From an uncultured Spirochaetia bacterium (GTDB lineage Bacteria; Spirochaetota; Spirochaetia; SZUA-6; Bin103): a stretch of DNA of 64,000 nt. Every line of letters begins with the position of its first letter. The first letter of the stretch is position 1. Shown here one piece after another: positions 8,701 to 17,724 of this stretch. Below the pieces are notes generated by a model. It did not search any database and had not been told where the DNA came from. It saw nothing but the letters and a program-made list of their open reading frames with translations. The stretch lies in NCBI GenBank assembly GCA_958296075.1, contig CATQHW010000001.1, positions 849,752 through 913,751 on the forward strand, in the 5' to 3' direction. Position numbers and translations under genes: made by a program.

Positions 8701-10151
8701 ACTCCCGCGAAGAAGTCGCGGCCGCGCTTGAACAGCTCGCGTACTTCCTCGCGCTGGCGGTCGCTGCCGTAGCGCAGCTTGTGGCTCACCCACTGGTCGA
8801 GGGCGACGTCGATGCCGGCCATGAACCAGGCGGCGTCCGGCTTCGCGGCCGGGTTCGGAGCGCCGCACCGCAGGTAGATCGGGCTGGTATGGGCGAATAT
8901 CTCCTGATCGTAGCTGTCGCGCGCGTGGCTGTAGCAGCGAGCCGCGATCCACCCGTCGGCGGGCGCCGCGAACCGGTCGCGGATCGTCTCCGCCGCCGCG
9001 CCGGCCGGCCGGTCCCAGCGCTTGACCACCGCGCCGTTGCAGACCAGTTCGATGCGATCTACGCGGTGGTGGCTGCGCAGCGCCACCTCGACCTCCAGCT
9101 CCCGGTCGGGCTGCGTCGCCAGCGTGTCGCCCGGTGCGGCTCCGTCGGCGCGCAGGAACAGCGCCGGCCCGTTGGTGATGAAGGTCCGGCCGGCCTTCAG
9201 CCCGTCGATCCAGCGGTCGTAATCGAATCCCTGCCCGCCGGTGTCGACGTAGACGCGGTTGTTGGAGCAGACGAACCAGTCGGAGCCGGTGCTGGCCGGC
9301 AGCGGGATGCCGCAGTTGAGCAGCCGGTACCATATCTCGTACTCGGGGTCCATCCAGAACGGATCGAACAGGTTGAAGCCGTCCAGCTTGCCGAGGGCGG
9401 CGGCGATCGGCGCCTCCAGGCCGCGGCCGTTGTGGCACCAGAGGACGATGCCGTCCTGCGCGCGCGCGTCGTCGCACGCGTGGCAGATCGGCGGATAATC
9501 GGGGTCGAGGTTGTCGACCAGCAGGCCGCGGCTGACCGGTTCCACCAAGTTGCGGATGCGCAGGAACATCACGTGGCCGTAGCCGATCTCGTGGCCGATG
9601 CCGCCCTGGCCGCCGTGAAAGTTGTGGCGGTTCTCCTCGCCGATATCGACGACGTGATGGGCGGTGCTCAGATCGGTCATCACGCCGATCGGAAAGTGAT
9701 TGCTGGCGTAGTCCAGGTCCCAGCGCCGCAGCACGCTGACCACGGTGACGGAGAAGTCGTGCACGTGCCCCTCCATCGCCAGACGCCGGTCGCGCTGCTG
9801 CTCCTTCTCGTCGTAGTGGATGTGAGTGTTGCCGGGGTACCAGCCCTGCTCGGTCAGGTGGGTCCAGCGCTCCAGCGGCAACTCCATATCGACGGTCTGC
9901 GTCTCCGTGACGGTCAGGTTGCGTTCCAGCGGCACGTACTCGGTGCCGCGCTCGACCAGCACCCGCACCCCGCCGGTCGGAACCTTCACCGCGAAGGCGC
10001 CGTCGCAATAGAACGCCGGCGTACCCGGGCCGACCTTGAGTACCGCTCCGTCCGGATGGATGAAACTGCCGTCCGACGACAGCACGTGGACGGTGCATGC
10101 GGCGGGCTTGCCGCTCGTCCGGTCGGTAATCGTCCCTTTGATCGTCGCCAT
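8697..10151 (-). CDS. CehA/McbA-like PHP-domain metallohydrolase
   Basis: 484 residues from the ATG at 10151, which follows GGGGAGGAG. The first 100 residues look like a beta-sandwich (MATIKGTITDRTSGKPAACT). GNTHIHYDEK near residue 120 is the H-x-H metal motif of the PHP superfamily, and further histidine-rich segments follow (SNHFPIG, IVLWCHNGRG). This architecture matches CehA/McbA-type hydrolases, whose known members act on carbamates and other small molecules; the substrate here is unknown. It is coupled to the gene at 7036-8700 by a GTGA overlap and divergent from 10263. Confidence 0.7.
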   Translation of the reverse strand: MATIKGTITDRTSGKPAACTVHVLSSDGSFIHPDGAVLKVGPGTPAFYCDGAFAVKVPTGGVRVLVERGTEYVPLERNLTVTETQTVDMELPLERWTHLTEQGWYPGNTHIHYDEKEQQRDRRLAMEGHVHDFSVTVVSVLRRWDLDYASNHFPIGVMTDLSTAHHVVDIGEENRHNFHGGQGGIGHEIGYGHVMFLRIRNLVEPVSRGLLVDNLDPDYPPICHACDDARAQDGIVLWCHNGRGLEAPIAAALGKLDGFNLFDPFWMDPEYEIWYRLLNCGIPLPASTGSDWFVCSNNRVYVDTGGQGFDYDRWIDGLKAGRTFITNGPALFLRADGAAPGDTLATQPDRELEVEVALRSHHRVDRIELVCNGAVVKRWDRPAGAAAETIRDRFAAPADGWIAARCYSHARDSYDQEIFAHTSPIYLRCGAPNPAAKPDAAWFMAGIDVALDQWVSHKLRYGSDRQREEVRELFKRGRDFFAGV

Positions 10152-10262
10152 CGACTCCTCCCCGCGAACCGTCGTTAGATTGGCGCCGGAGCAGCGGTTG
10201 TCAAGCCCGGTGCTCCAGGGAGGCTCACGACGCACCACCGCCACCGGTTCTCGAGCGGCGCG

Positions 10263-11861
10263 ATGACGATCATCGTGGTGTGCTCCGCGCTGGCCACAGC
10301 GCCGGCCGTGGTCGCCGCGCCGCCGATGCGATTCAGCGAGGTGGGCGTGCCCGCCGGCCTGGGCCGCGGCCATCCCGGCGCGGTCTCGGCGCCGCCCACC
10401 GCTCCGGGCGGCGTGGCCGGTGACTTCGACGGCGACGGCGCGCTCGACCTGTTCTACGCTACCGGCGGCGGCGCCCCCGACCGGCTGTTCATCAACCGGC
10501 GCGACGGGACGTTCGTCGACCGGGCGGGCGCCGCGGGGTTGGCCCGGGTGCACCGCGCGCACGGCGCGGCGGCCGCCGACGTCGACGGGGACGGCGCGCT
10601 CGACCTGTTCATCCCGTCCGCCGGCCCCGAGGAGCCGGGGCTGCCGCCGCCCGGACATCTGTTGCTGTACCGCGGCACCGGCGGCGGCGCGTTCACGTGC
10701 TGCGCGCCGTACCGAGACCCGGACGGCCGGCTCGACCGCGGCGCCGGCGGCATGGCGGCCGCCTTCGGCGACTACGACCTGGACGGCGACCTCGACCTGT
10801 TCGCGGGCAACTGGGCGTCCGGCATCCGCGGTAACGTGTTGTTCCGCAACGACGGCGACGGCGGCTTCACGGAGGTGGGCGCGCGCGCCGGCGTGGCCGA
10901 CGATCGGGTGATCGCCTTCGCCGCGCAGTTCGTCGACCTGAACGGCGACCGCTACCCGGAGCTGATCGTGGCGGGCGATTTCGGCAGCAGCCGCTACTAC
11001 CGCAACCAGGGCGACGGCACCTTCACCGACCTCACCTTCGCCTCCGGCACCGGCCGCGAGGCGAACGGCATGGGCAGCGCGGTGGCCGACCTGAACGGCG
11101 ACGGCCGCCCGGACTGGTACGTCACCAGCGTGTCGACGCGCTGGCCGATCCATCGCACGCCGGGGACCGGCAACGCGCTCTACCTCAACGCCGGCGGCGA
11201 CCGTTTCGAGGAGGCGGCCCGCGCCGCGCAGGTACGCGACGGCGGCTGGGGCTGGGGCGTGGAGGCGGTCGACCTGGACCACGACGGATTGCGCGACCTG
11301 GTGACCACCACCGGCTGGATCGAACCGAACGGAGTGGACCTCTACGAGTGGGAGGACCAGCCGGCGTTCCTGTTCCGCAACACCGGCGCCGATGCGGCCG
11401 GCGTGCCGGCGTTCGAGCGGATCGACGCCGCCCGCGCCGGGCTGCGTCATCGCCTGCAAGGCCGGGCGCTGATCACGCTCGATTACGACGAGGACGGCGA
11501 CCGCGACATCGTCATCTTCAACTTCGACGCCCGGCCGTCACTGTTCCGCAACGACCTGGGCGGGCCGGCCGGTCCGAGCGGCGCCGGGGACGCCGGCTGG
11601 CTGCGGGTGTTCCTGGAGCCTCCGCGCGGTTCCGGGCTGGCGCCGCACGGCTGGGGCGCCGTGGTGACGGTCACCGCCGGCGGGCGCACGCAGGCCGCCG
11701 CGATCGGCGCCGGCGGCTTCTTCGGCGCCTCCGAGCTGTCCGCGCACTTCGGCCTGGGCGCGACGGCGCGCGTGGACGAGCTGACCGTCGACTGGCCCGA
11801 CGGCACCCGCACCGTGCAGCGTGACGTGGCCGCGGACCAGACCCTTACCATCCGCCCGTGA
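10263..11861 (+). CDS. Secreted FG-GAP/VCBS repeat protein with ASPIC/UnbV domain (CRTAC1-like)
   Basis: 532 residues. A signal peptide is visible (MTIIVVCSALATAPAVVAA, cleavage about residue 19). Repeated calcium-binding loops of the form D-x-D-G-D-G-x-x-D-L follow, for example DFDGDGALDLF, DVDGDGALDLF and DYDLDGDLDLF, predicting a seven-bladed integrin-like propeller. The last 100 residues, with FFGASELSAHFGLG and VDWPDGTR, match the ASPIC/UnbV domain. Proteins of this build are abundant in planctomycete-like and marine metagenomes and probably bind surface or extracellular ligands. It stands alone, divergent from the metallohydrolase gene. Confidence 0.88.
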   Translation: MTIIVVCSALATAPAVVAAPPMRFSEVGVPAGLGRGHPGAVSAPPTAPGGVAGDFDGDGALDLFYATGGGAPDRLFINRRDGTFVDRAGAAGLARVHRAHGAAAADVDGDGALDLFIPSAGPEEPGLPPPGHLLLYRGTGGGAFTCCAPYRDPDGRLDRGAGGMAAAFGDYDLDGDLDLFAGNWASGIRGNVLFRNDGDGGFTEVGARAGVADDRVIAFAAQFVDLNGDRYPELIVAGDFGSSRYYRNQGDGTFTDLTFASGTGREANGMGSAVADLNGDGRPDWYVTSVSTRWPIHRTPGTGNALYLNAGGDRFEEAARAAQVRDGGWGWGVEAVDLDHDGLRDLVTTTGWIEPNGVDLYEWEDQPAFLFRNTGADAAGVPAFERIDAARAGLRHRLQGRALITLDYDEDGDRDIVIFNFDARPSLFRNDLGGPAGPSGAGDAGWLRVFLEPPRGSGLAPHGWGAVVTVTAGGRTQAAAIGAGGFFGASELSAHFGLGATARVDELTVDWPDGTRTVQRDVAADQTLTIRP

Positions 11862-11885
11862 GCCGGGCGGTGCGTTGGCCGTTCG

Positions 11886-12365
11886 TCAGGAAATGAACTC
11901 GAAGACCGTCATCATGATCCCGAGCACGACGAACGCGCCGCCTACCAGCCACTGCATCGAACCGAAGCGCCTGTTCATGTCCTCGAACCGTTTGTTCATG
12001 TCTGCGAACCGTTTGTTCATATCCTCGAATCGTTTGTTCACGTCCTCGAACCGGACATGGATCGCTTCGAAGCGCTCATCGGACCGCTTGCCCATGTCTT
12101 CGAACCGCCGGTCCACTGCGTCGAACCGCTCCGCGATGCGCGCGTTCGTCTCTTCGAATCGACGGTCCATCGCATCGAACCGGGTAGCCATCAGCTCCCG
12201 CTGATCCTTGAGCTCCTGCTCGATCGTCGCGATGCGCTCCAGGAGCTGCGGTCCGACGACCAGATGTGGCGCAACCTCGACGAACCAGCCGTAGAGGTTG
12301 CCCTTCACGTAGGCGCCGATTCGCTCCAGGTCGCTGTCTCCAAAAGCCATTGCCGTCTCACCCAT
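11886..12365 (-). CDS. Coiled-coil protein with C-terminal membrane anchor
   Basis: 159 residues. An N-terminal region (LERIGAYVKGNLYGWFVEVAPHL) is followed from about residue 55 by a long coiled coil built of seven-residue repeats such as RFEDMNK and RFDAMDR, and then a hydrophobic tail (WLVGGAFVVLGIMMTVFEFI) that should anchor it in the membrane. The layout resembles DUF1640/tail-anchored coiled-coil proteins. The repeats are mirrored in DNA as 21-base units. The start could be the ATG at 12365 or one five codons in. The function is unknown. Confidence 0.75.
   Translation of the reverse strand: MGETAMAFGDSDLERIGAYVKGNLYGWFVEVAPHLVVGPQLLERIATIEQELKDQRELMATRFDAMDRRFEETNARIAERFDAVDRRFEDMGKRSDERFEAIHVRFEDVNKRFEDMNKRFADMNKRFEDMNRRFGSMQWLVGGAFVVLGIMMTVFEFIS
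11963..12067. repeat. 21-base tandem repeats inside the coiled-coil gene
   Basis: Five consecutive 21-base units beginning CGAA occur at 11963, 11984, 12005, 12026 and 12047. The first four are nearly identical around CGTTTGTTCAT and the last is degenerate. Each unit encodes one heptad, so copy-number change would lengthen or shorten the coil in frame. Confidence 0.85.
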
Positions 12366-12411
12366 ACCCTACCCTCATGTTACCGGCAATGGTCACCCGG
12401 GCAGCGATGCT

Positions 12412-14226
12412 TCAAGTAAACCGGGAGGACCGCAGCGAGCAGATTGATTCGTCAGATTTCGTCAACTCGGAGCGCGGCCGATGACGTCGAGCAACCGACG
12501 GCCGGCCGGCGCCGTACACCTCGTGCGCCCGCTCGGGGCTGATCAGGCCAGCGCGCACGTCGCGCTCCACGCGGTCGCGCTCGCGCTCGGCCGGGGCGCC
12601 CCAGCCGCCGCCGCCCGGCGTCCGGATGGTGAGCACGTCGCCGCGCCGCAGCTCCGTGAACGCCTTGGTAGGCAACACCCGCACGCTGCCGCCGGCGGCG
12701 GTCACGGTAAGCATGGACCCGGCGGCGTGCTTGCCGCCGTCGAGCCCCCACGGGGTGAAGCGCCGGCGGTCGGCGCCGACGGTGACCACGGTGCGCTCGC
12801 CCAGGCAGCGCAGCTCGCGCACCATGCCGCAGCCGCCGCGCCGGCGGCCGGCGCCCTCGGTGTCCGGCACCAGCCCGTAGCGCACCACCTCCAGCGGATA
12901 GGTGCGCTCGATCACCTCGACCGGCGCGTTGCGCGTGTTGGTCAGGTGCGTATGCACGCCGTCCTCGCCGTCCAGATCGTGCATCGCCCCCTGACCGCCG
13001 GCGTAGGTCTCCACGTAGTTGTAATAGGAGTCGGGCGCGTTCGGGCGGTCGTCGGCGCCGCCGATGTTGAGCAGATTCATCTCGCCCGAGCAGGCGGCGC
13101 AGACGCGCTCCGGCACGCACTGCGCCAGCGCCCCCATGAGCACGTCCACGACACGCTGATCGGTGAGGATGTTGGCGTTGCCGATCGCGGCTGGAAATCG
13201 GGCGTTCATCACGGTCCCCTCGGGAGCCGTCACGTGGATCGGCCGGTAGGCGCCGGCCGAGGTCGGCAGGTCCGGATCGATCACCGCCTTGCAGGTGTAG
13301 TAGACCGCCGCCCGCGCTGCGCTGAGCCGCGCGTTCAGGGGACCCGCCACCTGCGCGCCGGTGCCGGCGAAGTCGGCGGTCAGCTCGTCGCCGGCCACCC
13401 TGATCTCCACGGCGATCCGCACCGGCGCGTCGGTGACGCCGTCGTCGTCGAGATAGTCCTCGAACCGGTACGCCCCGTCGGGCAGCTCGCGGATGCCGGC
13501 GCGCATGCACGCCTCGGCGTGGTCCAGGATCGCCGGGATGGCGTCGAGCGCCCGCCGGCCGTCCGCGGACGAGCCGAGCAGCTCGGCCACGCGCCGTTCG
13601 GCGGTGCGCGCGGTGGCGTACTGCGCCATCAGGTCGCCGCGCACCTCGATGCGGGTGCGCACGTTCTGCTCGATCAGCCGCAGGATCGGTTCCTGCAGCT
13701 CGCCGCCGCGCACCAGCGCGATCGGCGGTATCTGCAGCCCTTCCTGGTAGATCTCGGTCACGCCGAACGGCATGCTCCCCGGTGCGTAGCCGCCCATGTC
13801 GACGTGGTGGGCGGTCGACGCCGACAGCGCGACCAGCTCGCCCCGATGGAAGATCGGCGCCACCAGCGACAGGTCCGGCAGATGCCCCGGTCCCTCGGGA
13901 TAGGGCAGGTTGCTGGCGTACACGTCGCCGGGCTGCATGGAGTCCGACGGGAACTCGGTCAGGATCGCGCCCAGGACCCCCGGCATGATGCCGAGGTGGA
14001 GCGGCGTGCCGACCTCCGCCTGCGCGACGATGACCCCCTCCGGCGTGGCCAGCGCCACCGAGCAGTCGCGTCGGTCCTTGATGTTGGTGGAGTAGCTGGC
14101 GCGCACCAGCGCGGCGCAACACTCCTCGGCGATCCCCAACCAGCGGTTGCGCATGATCTCCAGCGTGATCGGATCGATCGCCGCCGCGCGGCCGGCGGCG
14201 CCGCGCTTCCCGGAATCGTCAGCCAT
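12412..14226 (-). CDS. hyuB: Hydantoinase B/oxoprolinase-family protein
   Basis: 604 residues. It begins DPITLEIMRNRWLGIAEE and contains DRRDCSVAL, HLPDLSLVAPIFHRGELVA and GGGGWGAPAERERDRV, the usual landmarks of HyuB (N-methylhydantoinase B / 5-oxoprolinase beta part). Such proteins pair with HyuA to open a cyclic amide with ATP; the substrate here is not evident. It overlaps hyuA by 8 bases (ATGGCTGA). It is the last gene of the minus-strand run that begins at 21343. The extreme C terminus (after about residue 580) looks unrelated to the family. Confidence 0.92.
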   Translation of the reverse strand: MADDSGKRGAAGRAAAIDPITLEIMRNRWLGIAEECCAALVRASYSTNIKDRRDCSVALATPEGVIVAQAEVGTPLHLGIMPGVLGAILTEFPSDSMQPGDVYASNLPYPEGPGHLPDLSLVAPIFHRGELVALSASTAHHVDMGGYAPGSMPFGVTEIYQEGLQIPPIALVRGGELQEPILRLIEQNVRTRIEVRGDLMAQYATARTAERRVAELLGSSADGRRALDAIPAILDHAEACMRAGIRELPDGAYRFEDYLDDDGVTDAPVRIAVEIRVAGDELTADFAGTGAQVAGPLNARLSAARAAVYYTCKAVIDPDLPTSAGAYRPIHVTAPEGTVMNARFPAAIGNANILTDQRVVDVLMGALAQCVPERVCAACSGEMNLLNIGGADDRPNAPDSYYNYVETYAGGQGAMHDLDGEDGVHTHLTNTRNAPVEVIERTYPLEVVRYGLVPDTEGAGRRRGGCGMVRELRCLGERTVVTVGADRRRFTPWGLDGGKHAAGSMLTVTAAGGSVRVLPTKAFTELRRGDVLTIRTPGGGGWGAPAERERDRVERDVRAGLISPERAHEVYGAGRPSVARRHRPRSELTKSDESICSLRSSRFT

Positions 14227-16243
14227 CGACCCGCGTTACCACCAGGTGGCCGAAGCGATCGACCGCCAGCCGGTGTCCCGGAGGCACCACCGAGGTGGCG
14301 TCGAGCTGCTCTATGACGGCCGGGCCGCGCAGGGCGCACCCCGCTCCCAGGTCATCGCGGGCGTAGATCGGCACCTCCCGCTCCACGCCGTCGAACCGCG
14401 CCGGCCGCGTCTGCCGCGGCTCCGGCTCCCGCTCGGAGGCCGGCGTCGGCGGCAGCTCCAGCGGATGCAGGTCGTGCTCCACCGCCACCCAGGCGCTCGC
14501 GACCTCCACCGGATGGTCGTCGCGCCGGTAGCCGTAGCGCTGGTCGTGCAGCCGGTGGAACCGCTCGCCCAGCTCCGCCGGCGCCGGCAACTCGGCGCCG
14601 ACCGGCACCGGCAACTCGTAGCGCTGCCCCAGGTAGCGCTGGCCGACCGCGCGGCTGACGGCCGGCTCAGCGCCGGCCGGCGCCCGGAGCTGCTCTCTTC
14701 CGGCCGCTTCCAGGTCGCGCAGCGCCGCGCGCAACTCTCCCCCCGCCGCGTCGAGTCGGCGCACCAGCGTCCTGGTGCGATCCTCGCGCAGGTTGGTCAT
14801 CAGCAGTCCTACCGCCGAGTGCACGCCGGGGGCGACCGGGATCACCGTCTCCACGACGCCCAACTCGGCGGCCAGCGCCGCCCCGTGCATGGGACCGGCG
14901 CCGCCGAACGGGCAGAGCGCGAAGTCGCGCGGGTCGTGGCCGCGCTCGATCGTCAGCTTGCGGATCGCAGCGGTCATGGTGGCGTCGATCACGCGCACGA
15001 TCCCCTCGGCCGCCTCGGCGACGCCGATGCCGAGCGGCGCGGCGACGCGGTCGTGGATCGCCCGTTCGGCCGCCGCCCGGTCCAGGGTCATACCGCCGCC
15101 CAACAGCGTGCGGGTCCCCAGCCGGCCCAGCACCAGATCGGCGTCGGTGACCGTCGGCTCGGCGCCGCCGGTCCCGTAGCAGGCCGGTCCGGGCACGGCG
15201 CCGGCCGAGCGCGGCCCGACGCGCAGGGCGTTGCCGGCGTCGAGCCAGGCGATGCTGCCGCCGCCGGCGCCCACGGTGTGCAGGTCGAGCATCGGCACGC
15301 CGATCGCCAGACCGCCCATCTCGGTGTCGCGCGCGAACGGGATGGCGCCGTCGCGGATGACGCCGACGTCGAAGCTGGTGCCGCCCATGTCGCACGTGAT
15401 CAGGTCGGCGGCCCCGCGCGCCCGCGCCACCGCCGCTCCGGCGACCACCCCGCCGGCCGGCCCGGACAGCACCGTCTCCACGCAGCGCCGCGCGGCCGCC
15501 GCGGCGGTCATGACCCCGCCGTTCGACTTCATCACGTACAGCGGCGCCGTGAAGCCGGCGTCGCGCAGGCCGGCGCCGAGCCGGGTGACGTACCGCTCGA
15601 TGCCTGGCTGCACGAAGGCGTTCATCACGCACGTGCTGAAGCGTTCGTACTCACCGTGCTCGCCCATCAACGCGTGCGACAGGCTGACCGCCACGCCCGG
15701 CAACCGGCGCCTTACCTCCTTGCCTGTCTCCCGCTCGTGCCGGGGATTGGCGTAGCTGTGCAACAACCCGACGGCGACCGCCTGCGCGCCGGCGGCGCGG
15801 ATCGCGTCGATCGCCGCGGCCAGGTCCGCACGGTCCAGGGGAGTCTGCACCGTGCCGTCGAAGCGCATGCGCTCGCGCACCTCGAAGCGCAACTCACGCG
15901 GCACCAGCGGCTCGGTGCGGCGCGCGCGCAGGTCGTACAGGCGGGGGCGCGCCTGCCGCTGGATATGCAGCACGTCGCGGAATCCCGCGGTGGTGATCAG
16001 CGCGACCCGCGCCCCGGAGCGCTGCAGCACCTGATTGGTGGCGACCGTGGTGCCGTGGATCAGCATAGCCACCTCGGCCGGCCGCGCCGGGACGCGCTCG
16101 GCGGCCGCCCGCGCGCCGCCGACGATGCCGGCCGCCGGATCGTCCGGAGTGGAGGCGACTTTGTGGAACACGAGGCGGCCTCGTTCCGGGTCGTAGGCGA
16201 CTACGTCCGTGAACGTGCCGCCGGAATCGATGCCGATGCGCAT
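14219..16243 (-). CDS. hyuA: Hydantoinase A/oxoprolinase-family protein
   Basis: 674 residues. The N terminus MRIGIDSGGTFTDVVAYDP is the phosphate-binding strand of the acetate-kinase/Hsp70 fold used by HyuA for ATP. LIHGTTVATNQVLQRSGARV, CDMGGTSFDVGVI and FALCPFGGAGPMHG are further diagnostic segments. With HyuB it would hydrolyse a hydantoin or 5-oxoproline-like ring in an ATP-dependent reaction. It follows the sulfatase gene by 17 bases and overlaps hyuB by 8, so it is in the same operon. Confidence 0.94.
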   Translation of the reverse strand: MRIGIDSGGTFTDVVAYDPERGRLVFHKVASTPDDPAAGIVGGARAAAERVPARPAEVAMLIHGTTVATNQVLQRSGARVALITTAGFRDVLHIQRQARPRLYDLRARRTEPLVPRELRFEVRERMRFDGTVQTPLDRADLAAAIDAIRAAGAQAVAVGLLHSYANPRHERETGKEVRRRLPGVAVSLSHALMGEHGEYERFSTCVMNAFVQPGIERYVTRLGAGLRDAGFTAPLYVMKSNGGVMTAAAAARRCVETVLSGPAGGVVAGAAVARARGAADLITCDMGGTSFDVGVIRDGAIPFARDTEMGGLAIGVPMLDLHTVGAGGGSIAWLDAGNALRVGPRSAGAVPGPACYGTGGAEPTVTDADLVLGRLGTRTLLGGGMTLDRAAAERAIHDRVAAPLGIGVAEAAEGIVRVIDATMTAAIRKLTIERGHDPRDFALCPFGGAGPMHGAALAAELGVVETVIPVAPGVHSAVGLLMTNLREDRTRTLVRRLDAAGGELRAALRDLEAAGREQLRAPAGAEPAVSRAVGQRYLGQRYELPVPVGAELPAPAELGERFHRLHDQRYGYRRDDHPVEVASAWVAVEHDLHPLELPPTPASEREPEPRQTRPARFDGVEREVPIYARDDLGAGCALRGPAVIEQLDATSVVPPGHRLAVDRFGHLVVTRVDG

Positions 16244-16260
16244 CGGGCGATCGCCGCCGG

Positions 16261-17724
16261 CTACCGCGCGTAGGCGGGCGGCTCGTGGGTATGCGCCTGC
16301 GCGGTCGCGTCGTCCAGCTCGCCGCCCCGCATGAAGTCGTCCTCGCGCCCCTGGCCGGCCAGCACCGCCTTGAGCCGCTCCTCCAACTCCCGCGCCCGCC
16401 GGTCATCGGCGTAGCGGTTGTGGCACTCGGCCGGATCTTCCTGCAGGTCGTAGTACTCCTTCACTCCCATCCGGTAGTGCCAGATGAACTTCTGGGTGTG
16501 GTCGACCAGGAAGTGGCAGTACTCGAGGTGCTCGCCGTGCAGCAGGCCGCGGTCGAGCCGCCCCACCTCGCCCCGGATCAACGGCATCAGCGACGCGCCA
16601 TCGCAGCGTTCCGGGATCGGCAGACCGCACGCATCGAGGACGGTGGGCATCAGATCGGCCAAGCCGACCGTGGTGTCGGGATAGCGGCAGCCGGCCGGCA
16701 GCGGCAGCTCCTTGGGAAAGCTGAGGACGAACGGCACGCGGATCGAGCCCTCGTATCCCACCGACTTCGCCCACCAGTGGTGGTCGCCCAGCATCTCGCC
16801 GTGGTCGGCGACGAACGCGAAGATCGTATTGCGCACCAGCAGGTAGCGCCACAGATGGTAGGCCAGACGGGTGATCTGCGCGTCGATCTGGTCGATCAGT
16901 CCGTAGTAGCCGGCGCGCGCGCGGCGCAGGTCGCGGGCCTTGAGCTGGAAGACCTCGCCCTCCGGGATCGGCCCGCGGGTGCCCGACACGAACGGACGGG
17001 GCGAGCGCACGTAGCCGGCGGCGTCGCCCACCACCGGCACCGGCAGGTCGGGATCGCGGTAGTAGTGGTCGAAGAACTGCGCCGGCGGGTCCCAGGGCGG
17101 GTGCGGCTTGCTGAAGGAGACGTACAGGAAGAACGGCTGGTCGCGGCCGTACGCGCGGACGTGGTCCTCCATCACCCGGATCGCCTCGGTGGCGGTCCAG
17201 GTCGTGACGTGCAACTCCGGCGGCAGCACGGCGGCGCGTGCGTGGTAGCTGTTGTTGGTCACGCCGGCGCCGAACAGGCCGAAGTCTCCCCACCCCTTCT
17301 GGTCGAGCATCGACAGGTAGTCGTCGCGGTAGCCGGGGCTGAGAAAGCGGCCCTCCTCATGGGTGCGGAGCAGATCGAAGCCGTAGCGGGCGTCCTGCGG
17401 GTAGACGTGACGCTTGCCGATGGCGTAGGTCCGGTAGCCGTTGCGCTGGAAGACCCGGCACAGGGTGTCCGGCTCCGGCCACGGCTCCAGGTCGTCGAAG
17501 CCGGTCATGCCGTGGGTGACCGGCCACTGGCCGCTGAACAGCGTGCGCCGCGCCCCCACGCAGGAGGGCAGCTCGGTCACCGCGCGCGGGAAGTAGTGGC
17601 CGGCGGCGGCCATGGCGTCGATGCCCGGCGTATGGATCACCGGATCGCCGGCTACGCCGAGCACGTCGCCGCGCCACTGATCCGCCGAGATCAGGACGAG
17701 GTTGGGGCGCGCCGGAGGACTCAT
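16261..17724 (-). CDS. Type I sulfatase (alkaline-phosphatase superfamily)
   Basis: 487 residues. It starts with PNLVLISADQWRGDVLG, the metal-binding D-Q strand of arylsulfatase-type enzymes. The catalytic region is PSCVGARRTLFSGQWPVTHG. The cysteine would become formylglycine, but the usual C-x-P/A-x-R signature has Gly at the third place. FAFVADHGEMLGDH supplies the second metal site. The family hydrolyses sulfate esters of sugars or aromatics. No signal peptide is seen, so it may be cytoplasmic. Its ATG overlaps the stop of the ABC exporter gene (ATGA), placing both in one transcript with hyuAB downstream. Confidence 0.9.
   Translation of the reverse strand: MSPPARPNLVLISADQWRGDVLGVAGDPVIHTPGIDAMAAAGHYFPRAVTELPSCVGARRTLFSGQWPVTHGMTGFDDLEPWPEPDTLCRVFQRNGYRTYAIGKRHVYPQDARYGFDLLRTHEEGRFLSPGYRDDYLSMLDQKGWGDFGLFGAGVTNNSYHARAAVLPPELHVTTWTATEAIRVMEDHVRAYGRDQPFFLYVSFSKPHPPWDPPAQFFDHYYRDPDLPVPVVGDAAGYVRSPRPFVSGTRGPIPEGEVFQLKARDLRRARAGYYGLIDQIDAQITRLAYHLWRYLLVRNTIFAFVADHGEMLGDHHWWAKSVGYEGSIRVPFVLSFPKELPLPAGCRYPDTTVGLADLMPTVLDACGLPIPERCDGASLMPLIRGEVGRLDRGLLHGEHLEYCHFLVDHTQKFIWHYRMGVKEYYDLQEDPAECHNRYADDRRARELEERLKAVLAGQGREDDFMRGGELDDATAQAHTHEPPAYAR

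Noticed and set aside
8701..10098. A single fused protein made of the PHP hydrolase region and the TIM-barrel protein
   Set aside because: The long open frame runs through the upstream gene out of frame. The GTGA overlap at 8697-8700 and the paralogue's N terminus show two separate genes.
11959..12175. Possible CRISPR array because of regular 21-base repeats
   Set aside because: Units are contiguous without spacers, and encode heptads of a coiled coil in frame.
13000..16273. Plus-strand open frames opposite hyuA and hyuB, up to about 700 codons
   Set aside because: They mirror the coding bias of hyuA/hyuB; no domain, no ribosome site, and amino-acid content typical of antisense translation.
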